From an uncultured Collinsella sp. (GTDB lineage: Bacteria; Actinomycetota; Coriobacteriia; Coriobacteriales; Coriobacteriaceae), in assembly GCA_902489855.1 (NCBI GenBank), contig CABUBS010000031.1, forward strand, positions 1 through 14,093: 14,093 nt of DNA. Reading direction: 5' to 3'. This document shows, piece after piece, positions 6,657 through 13,375 of the stretch. Numbering within the stretch: the stretch's first letter is position 1; each line of letters starts with the position of its first letter. The notes beneath the pieces are model-generated. The model had not been told where the DNA came from and ran no database searches. It saw only the letters and a program-made list of their open reading frames with translations. The position numbers and the translations under genes are program-made.

Positions 6657-7391
6657 ATGTCCGAAGGCTGGAACATCTTGGTGGTTGATGACGAGCCTCC
6701 CATTAGGGCTGAGCTACGCTATCTGTTGGAAAAGGATGCGCGTGTGGGTCAGATTGCCGAGGCGGGCAATGTCACCGAAGCCGTGGAGTCGATTCTGTCG
6801 AACAAGCCCGACGTGCTGTTTTTAGACATTACCATGCCCGGTCGCTCGGGAATTGAGCTTGCCGAGACGCTGCAGAACCTAAAGACGCCGCCGGTGGTTG
6901 TGTTTGTGACAGCGTTTGCCGAATTTGCCGCCGATGCGTATAACCTCGATGCGGTCGACTATGTCGTCAAGCCGGTCGAGGACGCACGCCTGTCAAAGGC
7001 ACTCGACAAGATCGAGGCAGCCTTGGGTGCCCGTCGTGTTATCCATGCTCCGCGCCAACCTTTGCGTCTGACGGTGGACCGCGGGGGCAAAAAGGTGTTC
7101 ATTCCCGCCGCAGACGTCTGCTACTTTGAGGCGCGCGCCGATTTTTGCAACGCCATCTGCGCCGAGGGAACGTACCTGATCAATGAGTCGATCTCCTCGC
7201 TCGAGCGTCGCTTGGACTCCGAGGGCTTTATTCGCGTTCATCGCAGCTACCTGGTCAATTTGGAAGACGTGCACAATGTTGAGATTGGCTCCACGGGGTT
7301 GATGGAGCTCAGGCTCGACCGCGTGAACTCGACGGTACCGGTGTCCCGTCGTCGTGCCGCCGAGGTCAAGTCGCACTTGGGGCTTGCGTAG
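6657..7391 (+). CDS. LytTR-family response regulator 1
   Basis: A cytoplasmic DNA-binding regulator of 244 residues, the usual length for LytR/AlgR-type regulators. The receiver domain (about 5-125) has the acidic pair Asp11-Asp12, phospho-acceptor Asp57 in DVLFLDITMPG, Thr85 in FVTAF and Lys105 in DYVVKP. After a short linker the LytTR domain (about 138-244) has KKVFIPAADVCYFEA, the SLERRLDSEGFIRVHRSYLV segment and a terminal VPVSRRRAAEVK. LytTR domains bind paired 9-bp direct repeats near promoters. It lies 38 bp after kinase 1 behind a GAGGGGAAG ribosome binding site and is surely its partner. Likely targets are the adjacent permease-amidohydrolase unit or its own operon; that is inference. 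Confidence 0.94.
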   Translation: MSEGWNILVVDDEPPIRAELRYLLEKDARVGQIAEAGNVTEAVESILSNKPDVLFLDITMPGRSGIELAETLQNLKTPPVVVFVTAFAEFAADAYNLDAVDYVVKPVEDARLSKALDKIEAALGARRVIHAPRQPLRLTVDRGGKKVFIPAADVCYFEARADFCNAICAEGTYLINESISSLERRLDSEGFIRVHRSYLVNLEDVHNVEIGSTGLMELRLDRVNSTVPVSRRRAAEVKSHLGLA

Positions 7392-7412
7392 ACGGTCTGC
7401 ATGCCGTCGTTT
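7391..7412 (+). terminator. Weak terminator-like hairpin after regulator 1
   Basis: GACGG (7391-7395) pairs with CCGTC (7404-7408) around an 8-nt loop, followed by GTTTACC. The stem is short and the T-run poor. It overlaps the regulator stop codon, so full termination here is doubtful. Confidence 0.3.
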
Positions 7413-7424
7413 ACCATCGCAGGT

Positions 7425-7451
7425 TTGGCATGGGCGCGCGGTGGGCATAAT
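7425..7451 (+). promoter_or_regulatory. Candidate promoter of the phospholipase C-family gene
   Basis: TTGGCA (7425-7430) and CATAAT (7446-7451) are separated by 15 bp, slightly short of the ideal 17. The -10 context TGGGCATAATGG matches two other intergenic sites in this window (8483 and 9884), which raises its credibility. Confidence 0.35.
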
Positions 7452-7472
7452 GGGTGGCATCGAATGAAATCG

Positions 7473-7478
7473 AAAGGA
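7473..7478 (+). promoter_or_regulatory. Ribosome binding site deciding the PLC-family gene start
   Basis: AAAGGA stands 5 nt before ATG 7484. The resulting N-terminus MPALITHH places the conserved metal-binding THH motif at the very start, as in the family. Confidence 0.55.
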
Positions 7479-7483
7479 TCATT

Positions 7484-8428
7484 ATGCCCGCGCTTATCAC
7501 CCATCATCTGTTTGGCGAGGAAAGCATCGACCGTCTTCCGCAGGGCGTCATCACGTCCGATGAAGAGCGCATTGCCTTTATCTTGGGCAACCAAGGCCCC
7601 GACCCGTTTTTCTTTCACATTCTGACACCGCGTGTTTCCGACTGCACGCTGCTGGCGCAGGTCATGCATCGGTCGCGTATGTCTCGCCAGTTCGCGTGCC
7701 TGCGCGACGGCGTGTCGCATCTGCTGCCGCACGACGCCAGCTTGGGTCGCGCCTTTGCGCTGGGCCTGCTGTCTCATTACGTGCTCGACCGCAACGCCCA
7801 TCCCTTTGTCTATGAACAGCAGTTTGGCATCGTGGAGTCCGATTCAGAGCTTGAGGATTCGAGCAGTCAGGTCCATGCCGTGATCGAGAGCGACCTGGAT
7901 GTACTGATGCTGCAGCTTAAACGCGATGGCGCTACGGTCGACGATTACCCGCCGGCGGGCGAGATCGTCGCTACCGATCGCATCAATCGCGTGGCCGGCG
8001 TGCTGATGAGCTATGTTGCCGGACGCGTGTACGGCATTGACATTCCGGCGGGGGAGTACGGTGCTGCCGTTGCCAATATGCAGCGACTTTACCGCGCGAT
8101 TGAGCCGGCCGGTTCGGCCAAGACGCGTGCGATTGCCCTGCTTGAGGGCTTGGTGCACGATTATTCGCTGCTCGACGGCCTTGCGCACCGCGTGACGACC
8201 GAGCTGCCCGAGCGTACCGGCAATCTGGGCCACTTGGCATGGAAGAACCCCTTTACCGACGAGGTCTCGAACGAGAGCTTCCCCGAGGTCTTTGACCGCG
8301 CGCTGGTCGATTACGAGCTCACCGTCGCCCGCTTTATCGAGACCGGCGATATGGAAGCCGTGACCAACCACGTCAATTACAGCGGTCGCGTGCTCGGCGC
8401 CGACGAAGAGTTCGACCGCGAGGAGTAG
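7484..8428 (+). CDS. Zinc-dependent phospholipase C-family protein
   Basis: A 314-residue protein of the zinc-dependent PLC/S1-P1-like fold family (Zn_dep_PLPC). Likely metal ligands are readable: THH (His7-His8) at the N-terminus, Asp40 in NQGPDPFFF, HYVLDRNAHP (His98, Asp102, His106) and HAVIESDLD (His131, Glu135, Asp139). This is the spaced His/Asp/Glu pattern of the B. cereus PLC tri-zinc site. No signal peptide is visible, unlike secreted phospholipases, so the protein appears cytoplasmic and its substrate (phospholipid, other phosphodiester or none) is uncertain. The ATG at 7484 is chosen because AAAGGA lies 5 nt upstream; the in-frame ATG at 7454 has no ribosome binding site and lies beside the candidate -10. 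It has its own candidate promoter, and MFS follows 101 bp later on the same strand. Confidence 0.85.
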   Translation: MPALITHHLFGEESIDRLPQGVITSDEERIAFILGNQGPDPFFFHILTPRVSDCTLLAQVMHRSRMSRQFACLRDGVSHLLPHDASLGRAFALGLLSHYVLDRNAHPFVYEQQFGIVESDSELEDSSSQVHAVIESDLDVLMLQLKRDGATVDDYPPAGEIVATDRINRVAGVLMSYVAGRVYGIDIPAGEYGAAVANMQRLYRAIEPAGSAKTRAIALLEGLVHDYSLLDGLAHRVTTELPERTGNLGHLAWKNPFTDEVSNESFPEVFDRALVDYELTVARFIETGDMEAVTNHVNYSGRVLGADEEFDREE

Positions 8429-8482
8429 GGCTCGTGCGTGCCCCTTTGCCGAATCCTTACCGGCGCCTCTGGACAATTGGGG

Positions 8483-8488
8483 TACGAT
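8483..8488 (+). promoter_or_regulatory. Candidate -10 element of the MFS gene
   Basis: TACGAT within TGGGGTACGATGA resembles the -10 contexts at 7446 and 9884. No well-placed -35 hexamer is visible. It lies 41 bp before the MFS start codon. Confidence 0.28.
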
Positions 8489-8529
8489 GAACTAACTGCA
8501 TATCGGGCGAATACGAAGGGGCCCTGTCC

Positions 8530-9777
8530 ATGAAATACACCAAGCTCGAGCGTAACTGGGTTATGTACGATGTGGGCAACTCGGCCCTCGTGCTGCTCAA
8601 TACCTCGGTGGTGCCCATCTACTTTAACGCCATCAATACCGGTGCTTCCTCGGCAGACCTGGTGGTCGCTTGGGGTAACGCGCAGACGATTGCCTCGCTG
8701 GTCATTGCCATGCTCATGCCCATTCTGGGCGCGCTTGCCGATTACGCCGGCAACAAGATCAAGTTCTTCTTGGGTTTCTTCCTCACGGGCCTGGTTCTTT
8801 GCCTGGCGCAGGCTATCCCCATGTCCGCCATGGCATTTTTGACCGTGTACGTGCTGTGCACCATCGGCCTTAACTCTTCTATGACGTTCTACGACGCCAT
8901 GCTGCCCGACATTACCACCGACGAGCGCATGGACGCCGTGTCCAGCTCGGGCTATGCCTGGGGCTACATCGGTTCCACCGTGCCGTTCATCATCTGCCTG
9001 GCACTTATCATGGGTGGCCCCGCTCTTGGCGTCCCCACCATGCTGGCAACGCGTCTGTCGTTTGTCATCACCGGCGCCTGGTGGCTCATCTTTACCCTGC
9101 CGCTCATTCGCACCTATAAGCAAAAGTACGGTCGCGAGCGCGGTCCCGAGGACACTATCGGTCACATCGTGGGCGGCGTGTTTTCCGAGGTGGGACACAC
9201 CATGCGTGAGATTGCCCACAACAAGACCGTGCTGGTCTATATGATCGCCTTCTTCTTCTATATCGACGGTGTCCACACGGTCATCTCCATGGCCACCAGC
9301 TACGGTTCGGCCTTGGGCATCGATTCGACCCAGCTGGTGCTGGCGCTGCTCGTCACGCAGTTCGTGGCTTTCCCGTCCGCCATTATCTACGGCAAGCTCG
9401 CCGGCCGCGTGGGCACGCTTAACATGATCATGGTGGCCGTCGCCGCCTATATGGGTATCGTGCTCTTCGCCGCGTTCTTCTTAAAGACCGCCTTCGAGTT
9501 CTGGGTACTTGCCATCCTCGTCGGCCTGTTCCAGGGCGGTGTGCAGGCGCTCAGCCGCAGCTACTTTGGCCGTATCATCCCCAAGGAAAAGTCCAACGAG
9601 TACTACGGCTTCTTTGATATCTTTGGCCGCTATGCAAGCGTTATGGGCACCTTCCTGGTGTCGGTTGTCACCTCGCTGACCGGCAACCCCTCGCTGGGCG
9701 TCCTGTCCATCGGCGTGCTGCTGGTGGTGGGCTTTATCCTGCTGGTTCGCCTGTCTCGCATGGCCCAGCCGGCATAG
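8530..9777 (+). CDS. UMF1-type (Atg22-like) MFS transporter
   Basis: A major facilitator superfamily protein of 415 residues with about 12 membrane helices. UMF1/Atg22-like hallmarks are NWVMYDVGNSA at 9-19 in helix 1, GALADYAGNK (about 67-76) in the loop after helix 2, FYDAMLPDI at 120-128 and the VSSSGYAWGYIGS segment at 137-149. A central cytoplasmic loop follows helix 6, and SRSYFGRIIPKEKSNEYYGFFDIFGR lies in the second half. Bacterial members are poorly characterised; the yeast relative Atg22 exports amino acids from the vacuole. Substrate and direction are therefore unknown. ATG 8530 follows AAGGGG (8516-8521) with an 8-nt spacer. The gene has a candidate -10 of its own, and no terminator is obvious before 9906. 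Confidence 0.9.
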   Translation: MKYTKLERNWVMYDVGNSALVLLNTSVVPIYFNAINTGASSADLVVAWGNAQTIASLVIAMLMPILGALADYAGNKIKFFLGFFLTGLVLCLAQAIPMSAMAFLTVYVLCTIGLNSSMTFYDAMLPDITTDERMDAVSSSGYAWGYIGSTVPFIICLALIMGGPALGVPTMLATRLSFVITGAWWLIFTLPLIRTYKQKYGRERGPEDTIGHIVGGVFSEVGHTMREIAHNKTVLVYMIAFFFYIDGVHTVISMATSYGSALGIDSTQLVLALLVTQFVAFPSAIIYGKLAGRVGTLNMIMVAVAAYMGIVLFAAFFLKTAFEFWVLAILVGLFQGGVQALSRSYFGRIIPKEKSNEYYGFFDIFGRYASVMGTFLVSVVTSLTGNPSLGVLSIGVLLVVGFILLVRLSRMAQPA

Positions 9778-9816
9778 CGAGGAAAAACGAGTGCCGGGCG
9801 GCTATTGTGCCTATCC

Positions 9817-9841
9817 GCGGTACCTTTTTGGAAGTATCCGC
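9817..9841 (+). other. Bulged hairpin after the MFS gene
   Basis: GCGGTAC (9817-9823) pairs with GTATCCGC (9834-9841) with one bulged T, around a loop that contains TTTTT. It is followed by AATAAAC, not by T, so it is not a standard terminator. It could be an mRNA 3' end structure. Confidence 0.3.
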
Positions 9842-9883
9842 AATAAACATTCTGACTTTCGAACAATGATTAGCCCAAGTGGG

Positions 9884-9889
9884 TATGAT
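9884..9889 (+). promoter_or_regulatory. Candidate -10 element of the glycosyltransferase operon
   Basis: TATGAT within GTGGGTATGATGG is the best -10 match in this gap; only weak -35 candidates exist about 17-18 bp upstream. Transcription would begin near 9896, so the new RNA would run at once into the terminator at 9906-9941. Confidence 0.38.
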
Positions 9890-9905
9890 GGAGTCAGCTA
9901 GGTCG

Positions 9906-9941
9906 CGGGGCGTCGCCTGTGTTTGGCGGCGTCCCGTTTTT
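9906..9941 (+). terminator. Strong intrinsic terminator in the glycosyltransferase leader
   Basis: A 12-bp stem pairs 9906-9917 with 9925-9936 (two G-T pairs) around a 7-nt loop and is followed by TTTTT (9937-9941). It lies 128 bp after the MFS stop and only 21 bp before the glycosyltransferase ATG, which leaves no room for a separate promoter after it. It is either the MFS terminator overlapping a downstream promoter or an attenuator of the glycosyltransferase-kinase-regulator operon. Confidence 0.85.
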
Positions 9942-9962
9942 GTGTTGCAGGGAGGGTAAGGC

Positions 9963-11150
9963 ATGAACGCCACGGTCGTGATTCCAACGTATTGGGCGGG
10001 CGATGACGCTCGCGCAAACGCCCCTGGCACCTATGACCATTCGACACGACTCAACGCCGACAATCCCGAACTCGACCGCTGTCTGGCCTCGCTTGAGCAG
10101 GTGCGCGACATCCCGCGCATCATCCTTTTGGTGGTCTGTCCCGTTTCTGCCACAGCCGATGTGTCGCTGCGCGTGCACGAGATTGTCGACGCGCATCCCA
10201 CGCTCAAGGTCACCGTTGTCACCAACACCCAGGCCTCGCGCATCGCAGACCGGGTTGCTCAGATCGCGCCCAAGGGTTCGGGCGAGTGCGTGAGCCTGCG
10301 AGGCTACGGTGCCATCCGCAACATGGGACTGGCCTGCGCCGCGGTGCTGGGGCATGACGCGGTTATCTTTTTGGATGACGATGAGACTGTCATCGACGCC
10401 GACTTTATGAAGCGTGCGACGTATGCACTGGGGCAGCAGACGCGCCAGGGCTTGCCGATCTTGGTCAAAAGCGGCTACTTCTACGATCGCGATGGATCGC
10501 CGCTGGCCCCTACGGACAAGGCGGGCATCTGTCATCGCTGGTGGACCAAGCGCATCGAGTTCAATCGCTGGATGAAAAAGGCGCTTTCGGGTACCCGCAT
10601 CTCGCGTTCCAACTACGTGTGCGGCGGCCTGATGGCCCTGCACGCCCGCGCCTTTACGCGTGTAGCCTTTGACCCGTTTATCACCCGCGGCGAGGACTTG
10701 GATTACCTCTTTAACATGCGCATGTTTGGCTACGACGTGTGGTTCGATAACGAGTGGACCGTGCGTCATCTGCCTCCGGAGTCCGAAAAGCGCTCACCGC
10801 GCTTTATGCAGGATGTATACCGTTGGTACTACGAAAGGGCAAAGTTGACATTCGCCGCGCATCAAAAGGAGCTCATTCCCGTTACGGCGGCATCGCTCAT
10901 GCCCTACCCGGGCCCGTGGATTTCGCGCGAGCTCGACGACCGCGTGCGCAAGACCGCTATGGTCCGCAGCGTGTTTACCCGCGAGCATGAGGGCTACCTG
11001 CGCATCTGGCGCCATGGTATCGACGAGGCAAAGGCCTATGCGCGCCAAAACGCTGCAAGCTACCTGCGTTTCCAGAGCTTTTGGCCCAAGATCATGGACG
11101 GGCTTTGGCGTGACGCACAACTGATCAGTATCCTGGAGGGGGCCGAATGA
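9963..11150 (+). CDS. GT-A-fold glycosyltransferase (family 2-like)
   Basis: A 395-residue protein starting MNATVVIPTYW, the usual first strand of a nucleotide-sugar GT-A domain. GYGAIRNMGLA is followed by FLDDDE with Asp138-Asp140, the metal/nucleotide-sugar motif. RGEDLDYLF (242-250) fits the acceptor-side ED motif with candidate base Asp245. His269 in VRHLPPE sits where some GT-A enzymes have a metal-binding His. The last ~110 residues are helical and family-specific. No transmembrane segment or signal peptide is visible, so it acts in the cytoplasm or at the inner membrane face. GGGAGGG lies shortly before the ATG. Its TGA overlaps the next gene's ATG (ATGA, 11147-11150), so kinase 2 is translationally coupled to it. 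Donor and acceptor sugars are unknown; the coupling suggests envelope or surface-glycan function. Confidence 0.85.
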   Translation: MNATVVIPTYWAGDDARANAPGTYDHSTRLNADNPELDRCLASLEQVRDIPRIILLVVCPVSATADVSLRVHEIVDAHPTLKVTVVTNTQASRIADRVAQIAPKGSGECVSLRGYGAIRNMGLACAAVLGHDAVIFLDDDETVIDADFMKRATYALGQQTRQGLPILVKSGYFYDRDGSPLAPTDKAGICHRWWTKRIEFNRWMKKALSGTRISRSNYVCGGLMALHARAFTRVAFDPFITRGEDLDYLFNMRMFGYDVWFDNEWTVRHLPPESEKRSPRFMQDVYRWYYERAKLTFAAHQKELIPVTAASLMPYPGPWISRELDDRVRKTAMVRSVFTREHEGYLRIWRHGIDEAKAYARQNAASYLRFQSFWPKIMDGLWRDAQLISILEGAE

Positions 11151-12490
11151 TCGACCGCCGCGCCCAGCGCGATAGTTCAATATCAATCTTTCGCATCATT
11201 GCCGTTGTCTGCGCCATTTGCGTGCTGGTGTACTTTATTTTTGCCTTGGTGACCGGTATCGAGCCGATCGCCACGGTGATTGCCTGCGCGCTGCTGTGCA
11301 TCTTTCTGTGCATCTTTATCTTTTTGACGCTCAATCCCGATTCGGTGCGCTCCCAGTACACCGAGGAGACGCTCTCGGTGGCCTCGGCCATGCTTGAGGA
11401 CATTAAGGGCGGTCTGACGCAGGAGTCGGCGCGTTTGGTGTGCCGGCGCATTTTGCCCGAGACGCGCGCCATGACGGTGGCCATCACCGACGAGGGCAAC
11501 GTGTTGGCCTGCGCAGGCGAGTTTGAGGAAAAACTACTGCCGGATTCTCCCATCCACACGCTTGCCACACGCTACGTTATCGAACATGGCATCGTGCAGT
11601 CGTTCAACCGTATGGTGGATGTCGTGGGCTCGGACGGCTCGCACAACCAAGTCCCCGCCGGCATTATCTCCCCCATCAAGGTGGGCGATCGTACCGTCGG
11701 CACGCTCAAGTTCTACTACAAGACCCCGCGCGCCGTCGACCGTACCCAGTACGCGCTTGCCTCGGGCTTTGCCGAGATCTTGTCCACGCAGCTCGCCATC
11801 CACGAGCTCGAGGTGCAAAAGGAACTCACGGCGCGCGCCGAGGTGCGTGCGCTGCAAGCGCAGATTAACCCGCACTTCCTGTTCAACACGCTGAACACCA
11901 TTGCATCGTTTACGCGCACCGACCCGCTGCGGGCCCGCGAACTGCTTCGTGAGTTCTCATCGTTCTATCGTGCCACGCTCGACAACTCGGGATCGCTTAT
12001 TCCGGTCTCGCGCGAGGTTGCACAGACCAAGCGCTACCTTACCTTTGAGAAGGCCCGCTTTGGCGAGGACCGCGTGCTTGCGACGTTCGATGTGTCCGAG
12101 GACGTGGAAGATACGCTGGTGCCGGCGTTCGTGATCCAGCCGATTGTCGAGAACGCCGTACGTCATGGTATGGGCGATGACGACGCCCTGAGGATCGACG
12201 TGACCGTTCACCAAGACGGCGAGGATGCAATCTTGATTGCCGTGGCCGATAATGGCGTGGGCATGGATGAGGGTACCGCCGCCAGACTGTTTGACGAGCG
12301 TTCTGCCCGTCCCGACGCCAGCTCTCCCCAGGGTGGCGGCGCCGGTGTGGCCATGCACAATATTTCGGAGCGCATCCATCGCTTTTATGGGCCGCACTCC
12401 TATACGCGTGTCGAATCGGCGCCGGGCAAGGGCACCAAAGTGCTCCTTCATCTTGATTTGTCAGAGAGCATCTTTGACATTCAAGAGTAA
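11147..12490 (+). CDS. LytS-type sensor histidine kinase 2
   Basis: A membrane kinase of 447 residues with the same plan as kinase 1. Two hydrophobic helices (about 13-36 and 40-61) precede a GAF-like region (about 75-210). The His_kinase domain contains QINPHFLFN with phospho-acceptor candidate His243. The HATPase domain has N box IVENAVRHG (Asn336), G1 box DNGVGM (368-373) and a G2-like GGGAGVAMHN. The stretch ALASGFAEILSTQLA through the ELTAR and ALQAQINPHFLFNT segments matches kinase 1 nearly residue by residue, so the two are paralogues. The start ATG lies inside the end of the glycosyltransferase gene behind GGAGGGGG, a tight coupling. The partner regulator begins 72 bp downstream. The input signal is unknown, as the five-helix LytS sensor is missing here too. 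Confidence 0.93.
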   Translation: MIDRRAQRDSSISIFRIIAVVCAICVLVYFIFALVTGIEPIATVIACALLCIFLCIFIFLTLNPDSVRSQYTEETLSVASAMLEDIKGGLTQESARLVCRRILPETRAMTVAITDEGNVLACAGEFEEKLLPDSPIHTLATRYVIEHGIVQSFNRMVDVVGSDGSHNQVPAGIISPIKVGDRTVGTLKFYYKTPRAVDRTQYALASGFAEILSTQLAIHELEVQKELTARAEVRALQAQINPHFLFNTLNTIASFTRTDPLRARELLREFSSFYRATLDNSGSLIPVSREVAQTKRYLTFEKARFGEDRVLATFDVSEDVEDTLVPAFVIQPIVENAVRHGMGDDDALRIDVTVHQDGEDAILIAVADNGVGMDEGTAARLFDERSARPDASSPQGGGAGVAMHNISERIHRFYGPHSYTRVESAPGKGTKVLLHLDLSESIFDIQE

Positions 12491-12499
12491 AATAAAAGG

Positions 12500-12537
12500 C
12501 TACGGGCTCAACGTCATGCGACGGATGCCCGGCGTAG
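12500..12537 (+). other. Structured hairpin between kinase 2 and regulator 2
   Basis: A long imperfect hairpin pairs CTAC (12500-12503) with GTAG (12534-12537), GGGC (12504-12507) with GCCC (12527-12530) and CGTC (12512-12515) with GACG (12520-12523). There is no T-run, so termination is unlikely. It could tune the ratio of kinase to regulator by cleavage or stability. Confidence 0.4.
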
Positions 12538-12562
12538 TTAGTTGACGAAAGGTTTTATCCCT

Positions 12563-13279
12563 ATGCTGCGTGCGATGATTGTGGATGATGAGGCGCCGGC
12601 TCGCTCGGAGCTTCGCTTCCTGCTCGAGCAAACGGGCAAGATCGGCACGATCACGGAGGCGTCGAGCGTCCGCTCCGCCATCGAGATGCTTATGGAAAGT
12701 CGCGTAGATGTCGTGTTTCTCGATATCTCGATGCCCGGTGCCTCGGGCCTGCAACTTGCCGAGGCGCTGCATAAGCTCAAAAATCCGCCGGCGATCGTGT
12801 TTGTGACTGCGTATAGTGACCATGCGGTCGAGGCATTCGACGTGGATGCCGTCGATTATCTGATGAAGCCGGTCGAGGAAGCTCGCTTGGATCGCGCGAT
12901 CGAGAAGGTCATGCAACGCGCCAAGCCGGTTACGGACAGCAAGGTGACCATCGAGCGTATCCCGGTGGAAAAGGGCGGCCGCAAGGTGCTCATTCCCGTG
13001 GACGACATTCGCTTTATCATGGCCAAGGACGATTACTCCTGCATCTATACCGTCGATGATCGCTTTTTGTCGACGACCTCGCTGGCGCAGTTTGAGGCCA
13101 AGCTCTGCGACTTTGGCTTCTTCCGTGTTCACCGCCGCTATATCGTCAACTTGGCGTGCGTCACGGATGTGGAGACGGTGCCCTCGGGCGCCATCCAGCT
13201 GGGCATTACGGGCGTCGACGAACGCGTGCCGGTTTCGCGCCGCCGCGTCGTGCCGCTTAAGAAGGCCCTGAGTCTCTAG
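12563..13279 (+). CDS. LytTR-family response regulator 2
   Basis: A 238-residue regulator, paralogous to regulator 1. The receiver domain has the acidic pair in MIVDDEAPARSELRFLLE, phospho-acceptor Asp54 in VVFLDISMPG, FVTAYSDHAVEAFDVDAVDYL and Lys102 in LMKPVEE. The LytTR domain (about 130-238) has GGRKVLIPVDDIRFIMAKDD, the SLAQFEAKLCDFGFFRVHRRYIVN segment and ERVPVSRRRVVPLKKAL. ATG 12563 is chosen because GAAAGG lies 10 nt upstream; the in-frame TTG at 12542 has no ribosome binding site and would add seven unconserved residues. It is the last gene of the glycosyltransferase-kinase-regulator operon, closed by a terminator. The target genes are unknown; the operon's own leader and the neighbouring MFS and PLC-family genes are the first candidates. 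Confidence 0.93.
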   Translation: MLRAMIVDDEAPARSELRFLLEQTGKIGTITEASSVRSAIEMLMESRVDVVFLDISMPGASGLQLAEALHKLKNPPAIVFVTAYSDHAVEAFDVDAVDYLMKPVEEARLDRAIEKVMQRAKPVTDSKVTIERIPVEKGGRKVLIPVDDIRFIMAKDDYSCIYTVDDRFLSTTSLAQFEAKLCDFGFFRVHRRYIVNLACVTDVETVPSGAIQLGITGVDERVPVSRRRVVPLKKALSL

Positions 13280-13285
13280 CACACT

Positions 13286-13335
13286 GGCCCCGCAGCCCTG
13301 TAGACCTATCGTCTGCGGAGCCGTGGGGCCTTTTT
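13286..13335 (+). terminator. Terminator of the glycosyltransferase-kinase-regulator operon
   Basis: GGCCCC (13286-13291) pairs with GGGGCC (13325-13330) followed by TTTTTG. Inside it GCAG (13292-13295) pairs with CTGC (13313-13316). The structure starts 7 bp after the regulator stop codon. Confidence 0.75.
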
Positions 13336-13375
13336 GTATGTATCTGCCGAATCGTTTTTTTGCGGAAGGGATCCC

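Noticed and set aside
13334..13375. Upstream start of the phosphoesterase at 13334
   Set aside because: It lies in the T-run of the preceding terminator; a good ribosome binding site precedes ATG 13376.
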